NCBI RefSeq assembly: GCF_963576545.1
Contig: NC_083653.1
Span: forward strand, 18,627,639-18,691,638
Origin: Limanda limanda
Taxonomy: Eukaryota > Chordata > Actinopteri > Pleuronectiformes > Pleuronectidae
Direction of reading: 5' to 3'
Length of the DNA: 64,000 bases
Of the stretch, positions 11,471 through 24,160 are shown piece by piece. Position 1 is the stretch's first letter. Each line of letters opens with the position of its first letter. Both the position numbers and the translations under genes were made by a program. The notes beneath the pieces are model-generated. The model made no database searches. It was given only the letters and a program-made list of their open reading frames with translations, and was not told where the DNA came from.

Positions 11471-14400
11471 TACGTAGTTACATAAACCCAACTGTACCGA
11501 AATAATTATGTTTTATGACCACTCTTGATTCTGTTTTACTGTTGTATATCATGTTGTTATTGCAGCTGTTGGTCTAAGTCTGTTGCATAAGTTTTGAAGA
11601 TATTGCCATTTCCCCACTCGGTGACGTGCGTTTCGTAACTTTGTGTTGGCACGAGAGCACATTTCACTATTTACATGATATTAAAGGATAAGAAAAGACA
11701 GCTTTACATTACACTATTTCTGTCTTGCACATTTTGAAGGTTAGGTTGCAGATGTGAGATTCATGTCGTGATGATGTCATTGACAGACAGAGGTAAAGCA
11801 CACAGGTCACCCCTGTCTCTTCTCAACCATCTCAGCTTGATAATGTCACTGTCAGTCATGTGTGGCATTGACAGTCAGAGCTCTGATTAAAAAGGGCGGG
11901 TAGTTCTCCCCGGGCGGTGTCGATGGACAGTGTCCCCTTCACCTTGGATAAGCAAATGGAGAAAATCAAAGACTTATGTGGAGGAATTCCATGAAAAACA
12001 ATATCAAGAAAGAATCAGCTTTAGTGCATTAAATATGTTTTGCGCAATACGGGATGAAGGAACAGAGAGGTTGATTGTCTCCTCTTCTCAGCATTGTTGA
12101 ATCATTCCCACCTCTGCCAGTCTCTACTCCCACCACCTTCCTGTATCTCACACCACACAGACGAACCAGCAAAGGTGCCCTGAAGTCTTTCTCTCTTTCA
12201 GCCCATTAGCGTGGAATGGTTGAAAGGGCTCCCTCCCACAGGAACCGTCGTAGCCAATGTTGAGTAACACCGGACATATGGAAGAAGTAACTCGCCACTG
12301 AGGCTCAGGGACTCTTCAACACATAACCTCTGGTTTCCACCGGACCTTTGTCTCGGCCACTTAACGTAGCACAGATTTCCTCCAAAGAGTGACCAAGTAA
12401 AAAAAATTTAACTACCTTTTTCCCTTTTATGAAGAAAAGTAATTTCCTGTTGGACAAACCAGAGACACCATGCAAATCAATAACCTGGAGAGCCTTGTTC
12501 TTGTCCAGTTGGCACGGTTCAAACACTGCGAGATGCATGAAAAGAATTAAGAAAAGGAAGGGGGAAAAGATGTCACAGAGAATTCACTCCTGCTTCTCTG
12601 AGCGCTGACAAAAGTCAAGTGATGACAGGTTTTACTCGCTGCACCTAGAGTTTAGTTGACTTTGGCATATAAAATTGGATCAATGTCAATAGCTCATTTT
12701 CTTTTATTCTTGGTTTTACCATGCAGGCCAGACCTTGTCTGTGCATCTCTGAATCCGCCTGGTAGAGTATTGGGGGAGATTGCTTTTCAGGGTGTGTTCA
12801 ACTGCTTCAACATGTTTTTTTTAGTCTATAACTAGTAGACGTAATCGTTTTTTTGCCTGTAATTTTGAGGCGAAAGAAACATGGATTCTGTTGCTGAATG
12901 GTTCAGTTTTACTTTTCTGAGCTGAGATTGAAAAGTAACAGTGAAGGTGCACAAACACTGTTCAATTATATTCAATAGTTCTGTGGCCAGAAACATGCTG
13001 ATGCTGGTGTCAATGTGCTGTAAACAAAAAAAAGTTACATCCTGCCTCCTGCAGGCTCTACAAAAGCGCCTAAATGGTATGAAGACTTCTGGGTTGTTGA
13101 GAACGCGTCTGACCAGAAAAGCTCCTGCTGCAATCTTCAAATGTCAAAGTTATAAATGGGATTCAATTTCAGGAGTTTATGTCTGAAAATGGGGTTAGAC
13201 TTAGGAGCCAGACTTTCCCTTTGGTACTGAGAAATCTGCTACCAACTGCTGCTAAGTGTTCAGGAAGTATTGGCACTGAAGTTGGCAAGAAGCTCATGGA
13301 TGATGAATGATTCACCAGCAAGGGTCTGAAATCTAAATGGGATATGTCTGAATCCACAATTCTCCTTTCTTTCTATTGTTACCCAACCTGAAAGAGTGGT
13401 ATTAAATTATTATCTTTCACACCTCATTTATTGCATTCAGTAGAATTACCTTTTCTTTTTCATGCTTGTCTTTCCTGATATATTTCTCACACGTAATCCC
13501 ATTAACCACTGGAACTTATTGTAGTATAAGTGGCACAGAACACAGCTGCCCTTCACACAGTGCACCATCGACCTTCTCAATGCTGATGGAGAGGACAAGT
13601 TCAAATTCTGTTAATAATTCAAACCAAATCGCCCCAAAACATTTAATCATTACAGAGGTGAGTGAAGGTGCTACTTCCCTACAGTATTTTCCCAAATACT
13701 GAAGGAAATCAATGTTAGAAAATAAGGAATTTAAAAGATCGGCCTCTCCTCTGTGCCTTTCTTGCTTTTGAGGCCAATTGACACAATGATGGAACTGTGA
13801 ACTTGACATTTTTACTCTTTTGAAAGTCTCTATTCTCTATTCTATGAATTTCTTGTCATTACTCGGACAACTCACACAATGCCTGCATTATATGACTGAA
13901 GCCTTTGCCCTGAGACCCTAATTGAAATTGGCGACTCTTGAATGCTGTAGAAACCTATAATACCTGAGAGTGTGCCCCTGTGACAGAGCCGAGAGGCAGC
14001 TTGGATGGAAAACTGGACCACAATGATCACAGATGGAGAACTGGCTTATCCTAACCCCTACAGAACAAACTATTTTTCCTCCTCTGGCTTCTTTCACCAC
14101 AGCCAGAACATTGGTACATTCAACAAGTGGTTTGCCACAAACTGGGTTTGCTTGAGTGGTCCATGGCACTACTTCCACAGGAGAGGTATGGACTTTATGA
14201 CAATTTATAAAGAGATGGCCCCTTGTGCTTCTTATTCTCCTTTTCTTTTTCTTTTTACTTGTGTATAGAAACCCTAAAATTACTTAAATCCAAATTACTT
14301 ATATGCTAAGTGATCATCTATTATTATTATTATTTGTAATATAGACTTGGTGCCTTTTGAAACCACTAGCAGGGTCAAATTTAAAAACTTTCCTTTCACA

Positions 14401-17400
14401 TCGATTCACTTGTTAGATGATGGGAGCACCAACCCCCATTCCCCCATCACTTGTAATATTGTGCAGCTGGTCTCTTAAGTGGTATTCAGACAATGACAAT
14501 ATAAGGAAACATAGAAATTTTCCCTCACAATTAAAAATAAATAATACTAAATTCAAAGAAGAATCTTAAGAGTTGCATGATACAAAGGCGACAAATAGCC
14601 TCACCTTTGATTGTTACCTAGCTGTCTACGGTGTAGAATCCAAAACACACACTGCTTCTTAGAAGCTCTGGTATCATTATTGTCCCTTCAGGACAGCTTT
14701 TCTTGCTAGTGTCCTCCATTTTTTTATAGCAAAACAACAAAACATTACTCACTTACTTTACTGATAGGTTAAGAGGGAATGCAATAGGTCAAGCTGATAG
14801 TGCTGGATCAAGAGACAACCTACTTCAGATAGACTGATGCGTTTCTAGACTTTTAAAATACTGGTCAAATACAAAAAAATTCAACTTTCCATGTTGGCTG
14901 AAGTTGGCAGTAAATGTAGCATGAAGATTAAATTGGGGTCTCAGTGCGACTGCATCATCAGAGTAGGCCGTGCTCCCACCACCATCACTATCATCATCAT
15001 CATCATATATTAACCATCATTCTCACGATGAAGCTGTTTCAGGAGGAATAGCACAGACACGCATAGCTCTCCCTCACTTTGTCTTTCTCTTCCTCCTCTG
15101 GTATATTCTCCTTAAAGGCGTCCAGCAGTCTGAGGCCTTAATTCAATAAGAGATAAATTGGAAAAATGTGCAAATGTGAGGCATATCAGAACATTTTGAG
15201 AGTGCTTTTTTTGACTCCCCTTTGCAACTTAACTGTCCTCCTCCCTCCTCCATCTCCTCACTCCGCGTGCTGTGCTGTAAATCGTCGCAGAGATCCATCT
15301 GCTCCCTTGCTGGACTGCAGTTAGGAGTCTGTTCATTAGACTGACACAAACCAGGGAGGGATTATGAGGGTGGGAAGGTGCTCCCAGGAAGGGGCAGTGG
15401 AAGGCAGGGACGGATAAATCTTGGCCCAGGCCCAAGCTGCTGACCCTGGGGGGCTTGTTGTTGGGGTCACCGTACAGAGGTGGATGGTTATGTACAGATG
15501 GCGTGATGGAGAGGCAGGGAGGTCTTTTGTTTCCCTTGTTGAAGTTCTTGGTGAAGCTTGAGCCCAATCGCAAACTGGACCATAATGGCAGAATTTCGAG
15601 CTGCTGCCAAACATGCAAGCATTTCAACATGACTCCCTCCTTTTCTTTGTCCCTCCATCCCTCTCTGTCTGATTTTCCCCTTCTTATCTCTATCCTGTAT
15701 AACTCTCTCTTCTTCTCTGTCATTCTCATCAACCTTCTTATCTTCACGTTATCTTGCTCTGGGCTGAGTGCTCTCCTTTCCCCTTTCCTCCCCCTTTAGA
15801 GAGCGGCAGGCATTACTTTTGCAAAAATGTAATTGCGTAAATCATGATTTAATTATGTTAAAAGTTGTTCACATCAAGTTTCATTTCTGTTATTGTTTTT
15901 AAACTTTTGCATTTTTAGCCTCCTACGGAGGAACCAGATCTTTTACTTTCTCAGCCAACAACTTTCCCTTGTGTTATGTGGATTGTAGTTGATAAAGAGC
16001 ATGCTCACGCTCCTGCATGCCTCTTTGAGATAGTTATATGGACACACCTGCATGCAGACAATCACATATGGTACACACACTTGCATAGTCCTTTGTAGCG
16101 GTGGGGTGGTGTAGATTGAATAGGAACCCATAAGGGACACAGCACTTCAAAGCACTGTTTTAGTAGCGTTCCTCTAATGCTTTTTTTTGTTTTGGATTCC
16201 TGGTGGACACAGCAGCTCTATGAGCAGAGTGGAGCTCTGAGTGGCTGATTGTGACCCTGGCCAGTCTCAGGCTGGCGGCTGTGGTGAGCTGAGGGTTCTG
16301 GCAGAGCCGCTCAGGGCTGGCTTCAGGGTATATTTACTAATGGCGCTCACTCTGGATCTTGGCAACTCCTCAATCCCCTCTATATGGTCTCTGTGGTTTG
16401 TGCTGCATGATTGTGTAGAGGCAAGATATACAGAGCTGTTTTCTAACACCGGATTGACCTCCAAGTACACAACTGAGCAGCACCTTTTTGTAGTAGATCT
16501 GTAACTAATGATGATCTTAATCATTGATAAAATGACCCATTTCTTTAACCAATAGTCTAAACCCAACTCAATTCACCTTTAGACAAAAAACAAGACAAAA
16601 ACAACAGAATGAAACGTCAAGGCTCAACTGTACCCTTAAATTCTTCAACAAATATGTCATGTAAATTCAATAAATGTGGATATTTATTTGCGTCTGTACC
16701 AAATTCCAAATACTCATAAGTCCCTTTTAAATATGCCAGATTTTTTCCATCAAGGATCTTGCATTCCTTGAGAAATTTATGGAAATGTTAAAAGAATCCT
16801 GCACTATCTCAAAAGGCGAATGTGATGAGATAAATCCTGGATCTGTGCCAAAATGTGATGGGTTCTTTCTGGGCCCATGTCCAATCCTTCTATCAACTTT
16901 CCTGCAAATGTTTTCAGTAGTTTTTGCGTAAACCTGCTGACAAACAAAAATACACAGGAGTGAAAACATGAGTTCCTTGGCAGAGGTAATAACCTTAGAA
17001 ATGCCAATTATCTTGGAGACTTCAAAGTTCTGCTCTGAATATAACTGAGGTTATTATTAAAGTACATTTTTAAACTGGACCTGTTTACATACCAGGAAGC
17101 TTTGCTTAAGATATGTGGTTAGTGTTTGGATTGAAGATTTGGCAAAAGTATGTTATAGACGCTGCAGAAATTATAATATTATTATATGTTGCTGTATGAC
17201 TGTTCATTCTTTGCTCATCAATACTTGATACAAAACAAGCTTTTTTTACTGGAATTTTTTATTTTTAATTTCCTTTTGCGCTGGAATGTTTTTACAGAAA
17301 AACCTACTTGACAAATATAATGTTTGGATCATAAATATCAATTTTTGCATGAAGTTGGCCTGTTCTTGTTTCACTGTTTTGGTGTCATTTGGTTCTAGAT

Positions 17401-20085
17401 AGTAAATTACCACAACCTGAGTTTAACAATACTTTTAAAATAAAAGTTTTACAAGAATCACTTGTATGAAACTGGTGTTCAATGATTCGTACTAATTGGA
17501 AATGTATTGCACATTGGCAATTTCAACTTGATTAAAACAATTCCTCTTTATAGTGACTTTGGACCTTGGACCAGTCAGTTGTTTCCTGTCTTTTTTAGAC
17601 AGCAAGGCCTATAAGGACATTAGGCCTAAAGCCAGTTAACTCTCTCCCCAAAAGCATCACAGCCCATACATGTGCAGATGAACACACACAACTCTTGTCG
17701 ATGTCCAAATCTCACGTCACCCTGTAGGACTCCACATCATCTCTGGCTGCCAGCGCAGACTTGAGCCCTCTTACACAATGTCCTCAGCTGTCAAGGCCAG
17801 TTTAAGAGCATTTCACTGTGATATGTGTTTGTGTGTGCGTACTGTTGTGTTGCTGTCCTTGGGAGCCCCTTATTGCAGTTTTTGGATGTAAAAGCACTCT
17901 GTTCTACCAATGATGTGTGTTTGAGATGAAGGGTTGAGGTTGGATGATGTCAGACTGGTCCCTCTGGCCTGCCCTTTTTTTTTCCTCACATAGAATCGAA
18001 TCAATTATACATAATAAAGAAAGGAAAAAGCTACACTGTTAGATAAAGCTTTATAAACCAAATTACAGATCATGCATTGCATTGTTTGCTTTCAATGTGT
18101 GCATTAAAAGCTGTGCCCTCCCTGTTAAACAATGATTGCCAAACATAAAAGCATACTCACATAGTAGAGCTTCAGTGAGAATAACTGCATGTAGGGGGCA
18201 GAGAAAGACAAAAGTCAAACTTCAAAACATTTATTTTAAACTTAAAAATCGCAATACTTACTAAATCTGTAGCCAAATATTGTGATAGTATGGAATCAGG
18301 AAATTAGTGTTTTGTCCCAGTCTTACTTGTTTATGTACAAGATATGAACACAAGATTTATACCAAGAAGATTAAAGTGAAATTACTTTGAGGCTAAATTT
18401 GAGAACTTAACTATCACCTAATAGAAGTGAATATTCTGTGATTTGTGGCGTCTTTATTTCTATTTTATTATGTCTCACAGGACAGTGCTCTATATCAACA
18501 AACCAAGTCAACAGTTAAGCAATTTTTAAACCAGGACCACTGCGTATTTACTATTTTTACCAATTCATGTACTGTATAATGTACATTTAAATGTATAATT
18601 CATACCATTAAAACATTGTTATATTCGGCCTGCGATACAATATATACAAGGAGCACACTGTAAGAGTTTCATGGCAGCCGCAGACAAAGTGGCCCAAAGT
18701 GGTCTGACCAACTGACTGACTAACATTACAGTGGCTTTAATAGCTGTGCCGAAAACTTTCTATTAAAGTTACATATGCACAAAAAGAAAAGGTCTGTATG
18801 CCTATTTTCATTATAACTACCATTATTATGATATTAATATTATTATATTGTGGATTGAGGTGGAAATACAAAATGAAAAGGTTAGAGAAATGTGCTGCTA
18901 TATATCTTGTCACATGGTTTATATGTTATTAGAGAAAAGTCGATAACAAAAACAAATTGACTGCAGGGGTCTAAAAGTAGTAGTGTAGTCATACTGCCAG
19001 ATCATTTGTTGAAATACTGGTTGCACTCTTGCAAGTCCCAGTGCGCACTCCGGTCTGGTCTCTGTCAGCTGTCAACAATACTTTGGCAGGTTTGACCTGA
19101 GCTGTGCCATCCCTTCTGTTACCGTAAGCACAGCAGGTTTATGGACGTCTGTTGACGGCGTCCTTCTGTCAGGCCTGCTGCTTCATTTTGGTGAACTTAT
19201 TAGTGATTTGTGGAGTTCTGTGCCTGGGTTCAATCACCTTCTCATTTGGTGACTCACCGTGGTTCAGGTTAATGTTGTGATTACCCCAGCATGTCATGGA
19301 TGGGTGCATTTTTCAGTGACGTGCTTTGAGTCTGATTTAAAACGTAAAACCCCCTTTCCCATCTTTGCTGCCACTTTTTTTTGAGATGCAGTCCAGTGGG
19401 AGATGCTTTGAAAATATGATATATGGATCAGTGCAGATTTTCATTTCAGAGCAATAACAGACGCTACAAATGCAGTTTGCACATCATCTATATGAAAACA
19501 TTGGCTTAGCCCCTATATAAACATCTGTGTCTTGTTTGGGTGCGTGTGTCTTCGCAGAATGCTAAAGTATAGTGGCTAATTAGTTGAGGTTTACTAAATA
19601 GCTTTAATAACCAGGAGTTATTTCTCCTAATTCTCTGGAATCCCTCAAATAATAGCTTCTTATTGCAAACCTGCTGTCACGCTCACGTCCATCACACCCT
19701 TCCTTCTTCCATCCTCTCTAATAAGAAAAACAGAGCTAGCTTTGTTTTTGTAAAAATCACTTGGTCCTAAATTACATTTCCGTAGCTCGGAGGTCACAAC
19801 AACTTCCCCTTTGGGGTTTGATTTAAGTGGCACTTAGGCCTGCTACTGTAGCTAATCACAAGGATTTATAGTGTATCACCAAGAGGCCAGAGGAACTAGG
19901 AATATTTGCTGGCACCCTGCTGCAGGTGTTACAAACCTCTTTTCTTTCGTCCCGTCTTACTTTTCCCTTGTCTGCTATAGATGCTGATGGAAGGTAGCTG
20001 GAAGACCTTGCTTATTCTCCACTTGTTGGGTTAAAAGGGGTCTCTGTTGGTGGAGCATAATGCTGGCAGCACCCTCCTCCTCCTC
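11471..20085. other. No gene recognised
   Basis: 8.6 kb of mainly AT-rich non-coding DNA. It holds an ATC/CAT short tandem run at 14980-15005, a strongly pyrimidine-biased block at about 15636-15800, a TTA run near 14321-14332 and scattered short low-complexity tracts. The longest frame here (minus strand, 15229-15747) is the complement of the pyrimidine block and looks spurious. No RNA gene was recognised. Confidence 0.45.
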
Positions 20086-20089
20086 CTGT

Positions 20090-20215
20090 CGCCGGTCGCT
20101 ACCCAGTCCGGGAAGTCCTCAGAGTGAAGCTTTCATAATTACATTGATCTAAAAGGGATGGGGGCTTTTACAACCTGCTGACGCATTCAATCACATTTCA
20201 ACATGGCCCTTGGTG
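20090..20215. promoter_or_regulatory. Conserved-element-like block (unverified)
   Basis: Balanced composition with dense homeodomain-like (TTCATAATTACATTGATC) and TCF/LEF-like motifs. It resembles vertebrate conserved non-coding enhancers around developmental genes such as Hedgehog-pathway loci. Conservation cannot be tested here. Confidence 0.25.
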
Positions 20216-23200
20216 AGGGCTCCCGTGTATAGTATATTCCGACTCCATGCTCAGTCGTTCGCAGTTCTCGTGTTTCTGATAATTGGGAGTTTTCACATGG
20301 CCCTGAAGGTGAGGAGTAAAGGTTGGAGGATGGAGGAAAAGGAAGACTCAAACAAGAGGGGGAGGGAGCAGCTTCGATATACCGAGGGGGGGGGGTTGCT
20401 CATGTGAGAGAACGACTGTCAGAAACTCCAGAGGCATGCACTATGAGATCCAGATGTTGTAACCCCCCAACATTCACCGACCCTGTCATCCTTGTGTCTA
20501 CTGTATGTAACCATAACGATGGATTATGTTGTGTCTTTTTGAATAGCACTTGGGTTCGCACCATTGTGCATGGTGCCCCTCTGTTTTGTTTTCCACGCCA
20601 AACACAGGAAGTCATTTTAAGGCTCTGCCTTATCCAAGGAAACATATCTTTATCCCCCCTCCTTCCTCCTTCCTCTAGCCCTCTTTGAATTTCCACCCGA
20701 TCACGTCTTTGGTCTGTTTTGAGTGAATGCAACAGCGGGCCAGAGCTAATGAGCATGCTGTGATCTAAGAGCAAGCAATGCCATCTATAGGCATTCACCT
20801 CAGCCTGTGCCAAATGCCAAACACTTAACCAGGAGGAAGTGATAGAAGAGAACCCTCACATTAGAGCCCTAAAGAGGCCTCATTTGCAGAATCAAGATTG
20901 GATTGTTTGCTCGGATTGACCTCCTGAAAGTCACACAAAGTGAGAATCCAGGAACAACCAGTTCCAAGATGGATGATGAGGTTAAATTAATGTGAGGGGT
21001 GAGGTAGGAGAATTGTTCTTGGACTTAACTCTAGATCATCTTCCCCACGCCTCTCTTTCCTCCTAATCCCCCCTCTCCTCTTCCCCAACCTCCTCTTCTC
21101 CAAGTAACCTTTGGCATGAGAGGTCAGCATTGTGTTCCAGCAGGCTGACCTTTGGTAATGAGAAGGCAGGTTAGCGGGCGACCTGGAAGCGCTTTGTCCA
21201 CCTCTCCTGGGAACACAAACAGTGACGATAGTAAGGCACACAGGAACAGCTGCAAGGCTGCCGGCTTGTGTGCTCTGGCCTGCTCTGATGCCCATTTGTC
21301 ATTTCACACACAAAAAAACTGAAATATAAACAAAAGAAATCTTCTTAACTGGTTCTCTTCAGGTGTCAGAACACTCTTCTGAACTCTGCAAATTCTGTGT
21401 GACTTTTGTGAAGGTACTGCTATTTGAAAATGTATTGAAGTTAAGTTTATTTATTGTTTACTTAGGAAATAGTTGCATGTTAATTATTAATGTATTAATA
21501 ATATCAGATTATTCATTTCCTTCTGGCTAAGGCCTCAAGCCAGTGTCTTGTTGGGCTTCCACCAGTTTTTAAAGAACTCTTTATTTTGTGATCTCTGAAA
21601 AGCGGTTTCTACCAGCTCTCTTAAAATCGTAAAATGGATTGAGTGTTATTCACACACAAAAGAAAGAGGTGACAGGTGGATGTGTCGATCTTTTGGTTAA
21701 AATATGATATCGTTATTATATTATTACTATATTTTAAAGGTAGGTTCAGTCAGGCAGTTAAAATAGTCTGTAATTGGATTAACTCTACGGGCTGACTTTA
21801 CTTTTTAAGTTCATTCATCCCTTTTAACCCCAACTCCTTCATCCAATGATTATTTAATTTGTTTAGTCCACGTTAACATAGCCTATTTTCGTCTTGCTGT
21901 TGCCTCTTCTGACTCACTCTCCCCACAACTGTCATCACTGGAGATTTCTAATGTTGATATCCCCATGTCATCTGATACAGGTTTAATTTATTTATTTTTT
22001 GCTTTTAAATTCTGACTTGCCCTGTATAAGCTCCTGTGTACTTTACATATCTGGCATGAAATCGCAGAACGGAAAAAAGAAACAAGTGGAGAGAGGAGCA
22101 GGGTACATACTTCTTGGCCGGTCTCCATGAAGCGCAAAGATTGCTAATCTGCGTGCACAGTCCGTTCCATTTATCTTTTCCTTGACATTTGGAGCACTTG
22201 AGAAAAAGGGCATCCTTCAGTGCCTTTTTAAACTACACGTGGCATTCTACTAGCATGTAAATTCATGACATGTCATTGACCTGCCAGTGGAAAATATGAT
22301 GGAAAACTAAAGGGAGAATGAATGTTAATGGCAAAGCACTGCAATCCTTGGCATTGATCCCCTATTGAACAAGCAAAGTTTTCTCAAGGCTGCTTGAGTT
22401 GGAGAGGATTTTTGTCAGAGCGACCATGCTCTCTGCTTTTCACATTTTCATTGTCTACTTGAAAGTGGTGCACTTATGAGCTACTTTGATCCCTTACAAT
22501 TTGATGAGTTTTTCATTTGTACAGTCAGAAGATGGTAAGCCTTTTGGATTCCTATAGGTAATTAGCTGTTTCTTTGAGCTGCAACTAAATATAATAAGAG
22601 GGATTTGAGTGTGCTCAAAGATAGTTAGTGTCTTCCTCCAGAGCCAGTCAGGTGCATTTATCGTCTTTATAGATAATGGCTGGGTTCCACTTATCATTCA
22701 GTAAAAAAAATAAGTGATGAGTGAACGCCTTTTATCCTTGCTGAATCTAATGAGGTCACTGGTAAAACAAATCTTTTATGACTGATTCAGAGTGTTTCTG
22801 TCTTTGAGTGCGTCATGGAACTACATGTTTGCTACTGGTTATGAATAATAGAATGAATGCATCGTTAGCCCAGCTGTATTTGTGAGAGAATGCATACAAC
22901 AGAGTGCCCCATGACAGAGACATCAGTGTGTAACATGTCTGGACACTTGCTAACCTGGAGCCAGAGGCCCAGGAATAAACCAGACTTCAGTGATGTCTTT
23001 TCTGTCTGGAGATGGCTCTCACTCAGAGGAAATGAGTCTATGTTACACAGGCATTGCTCAAATTCCTCCTCTTGTGTCATCGCAGCTAAAGCAAATAGCG
23101 GCTTAAGGAAAAGGATTCTACCACTGAATCAACAGATTGTTTGTGTCTTCACAGGCTCAAAGGGAACATTTTACAGAATTGTGGAAAGATAGGAATTTGG

Positions 23201-23664
23201 GGAGTAGTTTCTTCTAGCTTAACCCTCCCCTTGGGAAACCAGCGACTTGAGTTAGCCGTGTATAGTGTGATTGCTATAAGGTTTAGTGTCTTGAAGGGAG
23301 TTTGGCATTGGGAGGCAGATTCCTCGTCTTGACTCCAGAATTTGACTGACTCCTTTGGAAATGAGAACCAACTGGGACTCGAGCCATTGGATTAATTGGT
23401 GCTCGCTTATTTGGCCTGGGCCTAGCACTGACCTGGGGTTGATTAGAATTGTCTGCACGATCATTGCATGCCAAATAATTTGGGTCAGTCTCGGACAAAG
23501 TCAGCATGGAGAACACAACACTTAAGATGTTTGAGGAATTAAGAAAATAATCCTTTGTAGCACTTCTACATTATCAAGAACCTCGATCACAAATTTTATG
23601 GCCCTCTTCTTCCTTTTTGAATTCATGACCTTTTCGTTTTCCTTGTCCTACCTACCTACATTTT
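20216..23664. other. No gene recognised
   Basis: Non-coding DNA with a pyrimidine-rich stretch near 21050-21105 and a conserved-element-like block at about 22115-22400 (balanced composition, few simple repeats). Reading frames at 20323-20688 and 20400-20813 are opposite-strand shadows over biased sequence. Confidence 0.4.
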
Positions 23665-24160
23665 AAGCTGCTTTCAGACATACACTGAACTTAGATCCGA
23701 TGTATTTTCTCTTTTATGTGAAAGCAAAAGTCCAAGCAAGAGGCTCCAGATTATCTGCAGACTTTCTCTGCTTGGCCACCTAGTTTAAAGTCTATAGAAA
23801 GTCATGAGAAATCGATTTGAGAACACAACAGGAGATCCCGCTGGATTCACCGCAAACAAGTGGGGGAGTTGATTCTAACACGTGTATGATTCAAAAATAA
23901 AGAAAACAAATATATCCCTGTGAAAGAGCGGGGACACACTCATGGAAGACACAGACAAAGATGTCTGTTTGTGCCGATTAGAGTCGACACTGGTGTGAAA
24001 ATCACGTGATCTACGCTGTGGGATTAATACTCCACTTCCTGCCACCGCCTTCCGCAGCCGGCTGCACCACCTCTCGCCTGAATAATGCGTATTGATGTTG
24101 TGGTAAATGTGTCTGTGCAGAAAAACTCCTGCTGGGTCGTGCATGTGTGAAAAGCAAACT
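23665..24160. mobile_element. CAGACATG-family element, copy 2 (diverged)
   Basis: It starts TTAAGCTGCTTTCAGACATA, nearly identical to copy 1, and shares GACTTTCTCTGCTTGGCC about 90 bp in. A plausible right end, GCATGTGTGAAAAGCAAAC, lies at 24141-24159. At about 495 bp it is longer than copy 1, so either copy 1 is internally deleted or the assigned right end is wrong. Confidence 0.5.

Noticed and set aside
15229..15747. 172-codon minus-strand open frame
   Set aside because: It is the complement of a pyrimidine-rich block, its composition is biased (Arg/Glu then Pro/Ser), and no domain or splice support is visible.
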